This document shows, piece after piece, positions 62,035-64,000 of a stretch of DNA of 64,000 bases (its first letter is position 1; every line of letters begins with the position of its first letter). This DNA comes from Pseudomonas fluorescens. Its GTDB lineage: Bacteria > Pseudomonadota > Gammaproteobacteria > Pseudomonadales > Pseudomonadaceae. Under the pieces are notes generated by a model. It saw only the letters and a list, made by a program, of their open reading frames with translations, had not been told where the DNA came from and did not search any database. The DNA is taken from NCBI RefSeq assembly GCF_001307155.1, contig NZ_CP012830.1, forward strand, positions 1,054,001-1,118,000. The letters are read 5' to 3'. The position numbers and the translations under genes are program-made.

Positions 62035-62341
62035 GGGGCGAGACCTTTTGCATAAGAATATAGAAAGACCCAGTTTAGCGAAGCAAACGCCCGAAAGCGA
62101 ACAGAACCCGGACGGACGGGTCGCTTCGGCAGGGTCGACGATCCAGGGCTTCCATCAGGACGAGGACGGACACTGGGTTGTAGAGCTTTCCTGCGGCCAT
62201 ACCCAGCATCTGCGCCACCAGCCACCCTGGCAATCACGAACCTGGGTTCTGGACCCTGCCAAGCGTATTGAAAAAATAGGCCAACCCTTTGATTGCGGTT
62301 GGTGCGCTCAGGGCTCGGTTAGCGATAACCTTGACGTCTGA
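62033..62341 (+). CDS. DUF3565 zinc-ribbon-like protein
   Basis: The C-terminal core is clear: QGFHQDEDGHWVVELSCGHTQHLRH... and FDCGWC, with a CGH and a CxxC pair that probably bind zinc. The core begins near 62150. The start is uncertain: ATG 62033 gives 102 aa but overlaps the slyD start codon on the other strand, and no later ATG or GTG exists before the core (a TTG is at 62048). The function is unknown. Confidence 0.75.
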   Translation: MGRDLLHKNIERPSLAKQTPESEQNPDGRVASAGSTIQGFHQDEDGHWVVELSCGHTQHLRHQPPWQSRTWVLDPAKRIEKIGQPFDCGWCAQGSVSDNLDV

Positions 62342-62403
62342 AATATCGGTAGAAGGCCAGTCATAGGCGTTCACCCTTGCCATGCACCTCCAGAGAATCC
62401 GCA

Positions 62404-64000
62404 TGCAAACTTTTTTTATCGCGCCCACCGATTTTGGTGTGGGTCTGACCTCCATCAGCCTCGGGCTGGTACGTACCCTTGAGCGAGCCGGGTTGAAAGT
62501 CGGCTTCTTCAAACCGATTGCCCAGCCGCACCCTGGCGACACCGGCCCTGAACGTTCCACCGAACTGGTGGCCCGCACCCACGGCCTGAAGCCGCCGCAA
62601 CCGCTGGGCCTGGCTCACGTCGAGCGGATGCTCGGCGACGGTCAGCTGGATGAGTTGCTGGAAGAAATCATCACCCTGTACCAGCAAGCCGCCATCGGCA
62701 AAGACGTGCTGGTCGTCGAAGGCATGGTCCCGACCCGCAGCGCCAGCTACGCCGCGCGGGTCAACCTGCACCTGGCGAAAAGCCTGGATGCCGAGGTGAT
62801 TCTGGTCTCGGCACCGGAAAACGAAGTGCTCACCGAATTGTCTGGCCGGGTCGAGTTGCAAGCGCAATTGTTTGGCGGTCCAAAAGACCCGAAAGTGCTC
62901 GGCGTGATTCTCAACAAGGTCAAAACCGATGAAAGCATGGAGGCTTTCGCCGCGCGCCTGAAGGAACACTCGCCCTTGCTGCGCAGCGGCGACTTCCGGC
63001 TGCTTGGCTGCATTCCGTTCCAGCCGGAACTGAACGCCCCGCGCACCCGTGACGTCGCGGACTTGATGGGCGCTCAGGTGCTCAATGCCGGCGACTATGA
63101 AACCCGCCGCATGAGCAAGATCATCATTTGCGCCCGCACCATGCGCAACACGGTCGAACTGCTCAAGCCCGGCGTGCTGGTGGTAACCCCCGGCGATCGC
63201 GACGACATCATCCTCGCCGTCAGCCTCGCCGCGATCAACGGCGTGCCGCTGGCCGGGCTGCTGCTGACCAGCGGCACCCTGCCCGACCCACGGATCATGG
63301 ACCTCTGCCGAGGCGCCTTGCAGGCCGGTCTGCCGGTGTTGTCGGTGAGCACTGGCTCCTACGAAACCGCCAACCAGTTGAACGGTTTGAACAAGGAAAT
63401 CCCGATCGACGACCGCGAGCGTGCGGAGATCATCACCGATTTCGTCGCCAGCCACCTCGACGCCAACTGGCTACACCAGCGCTGCGGCACGCCGCGTGAA
63501 ATGCGCCTGTCGCCAGCGGTGTTCCGCTATCAACTGATCCAGCGCGCCCAGGCTGCCAACAAGCGCATCGTCCTGCCAGAAGGCAGCGAACCTTTGACGG
63601 TACAGGCGGCAGCGATCTGCCAGGCCCGCGGGATTGCTCGCTGCGTGTTGCTGGCCAAACCCGAAGACGTGCAAGCAGTCGCGCGCGCCCAGGGTATCGA
63701 GTTGCCTGAGGGCCTGGAGATTCTCGACCCGGACCTGATCCGTCAGCGGTATGTCGAGCCGATGGTCGCGTTGCGCAAGACCAAAAGCCTCAACGCGCCA
63801 ATGGCCGAGCAACAGCTGGAAGACACCGTGGTGATCGGCACCATGATGCTCGCACTGGATGAAGTCGACGGACTGGTGTCCGGGGTCATCCACTCCACCG
63901 CCAATACCATTCGCCCGGCATTGCAACTGATCAAGACCGCACCCGGCTGCACGTTGGTGTCGTCGGTGTTTTTCATGCTGTTCCCGGAAGAAGTGCTGGT
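62404..64000 (+). CDS. pta: Phosphate acetyltransferase, 3'-truncated by window edge
   Basis: The frame runs from ATG 62404 (MQTFFIAPTDFGVGLTSISL) past the end of the window; 532 codons are visible of about 700. The N-terminal domain is a CobB/BioD-like P-loop fold (PTDFGVGLTSISLGLVRTLE); a DRTGG domain follows (about 210-330); the catalytic PTA_PTB part has begun (RIVLPEGSEPLTVQAAAICQ, DGLVSGVIHSTANTIRPALQ). The enzyme interconverts acetyl-CoA and acetyl phosphate. It is usually adjacent to ackA. AGAGA lies before the ATG. Confidence 0.95.

Noticed and set aside
62361..63455. 364-codon minus-strand ORF
   Set aside because: It is antisense to pta, whose plus-strand frame is clear.

Overview
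The window is a chromosomal stretch of a Pseudomonas, most likely of the P. fluorescens group. I infer this from the GC-rich core genes, the many REP/REPIN hairpins of the fluorescent-pseudomonad type, and lineage-typical genes (HopJ-like protein, short LOV photoreceptor, class II LitR, DUF1244, folE/folX/folM, trxB/cysZ, slyD, pta). No rRNA, tRNA or CRISPR array was seen.

Layout. 1-6.5 kb is an accessory patch: two tandem genes for leaderless Ig-like repeat proteins that share almost identical DNA, a complete IS4-family insertion (exact ends, 11-bp target duplication), and a frameshifted remnant of a gene whose intact paralogue lies at 10.8-11.5 kb. 6.5-11.5 kb holds small enzymes and hypotheticals, including a delta-60 repeat protein. 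11.7-17.6 kb is an AaeAB-type efflux operon (outer membrane lipoprotein, FUSC pump, DUF1656, HlyD) divergent from a LysR regulator. The 3' end of the LysR gene and the REPIN behind it are triplicated in tandem. 18.4-22.5 kb carries a 2-hydroxyacid dehydrogenase, a DUF2165 protein, and a DMT exporter divergent from an AraC regulator.

22.5-33.9 kb is a TonB-dependent uptake block on the minus strand. It has a Fur-box-preceded FecI/FecR pair, then a module with its own ExbD, TonB, receptor and ExbB plus a lipoprotein 5'-nucleotidase, then an STN-containing siderophore-type receptor with a YncE-like propeller. 34-36.3 kb has a hydrolase/aldolase pair and a flavodoxin. 36.5-41.6 kb looks like a light-response locus: a short LOV photoreceptor, a LitR-like MerR regulator that lacks the cobalamin-binding histidines, and a divergent gene set with an ABM-membrane protein, folM, folE and folX.

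41.6-49.7 kb is a second accessory patch: a decayed integrase, an AraC regulator with a cupin, possible IS-end debris, an EmrAB-OMF efflux operon with its own AraC regulator, and a truncated leuA. 49.7-52.3 kb is core (HopJ-like, trxB, cysZ). 52.5-58.4 kb is a third patch with a 1012-aa Ig-like protein built on 95-aa repeats, a smaller relative, and a leaderless GH20 hexosaminidase. 58.5-64 kb is mostly core: glycosyltransferase, old-yellow-enzyme, glutathione peroxidase, SlyD, a DUF3565 protein and pta, which is cut by the window edge.

Themes: recombining repeat proteins without signal peptides in two islands, a self-contained TonB system linked to a phosphatase, and a photoreceptor-regulator-pterin gene set.
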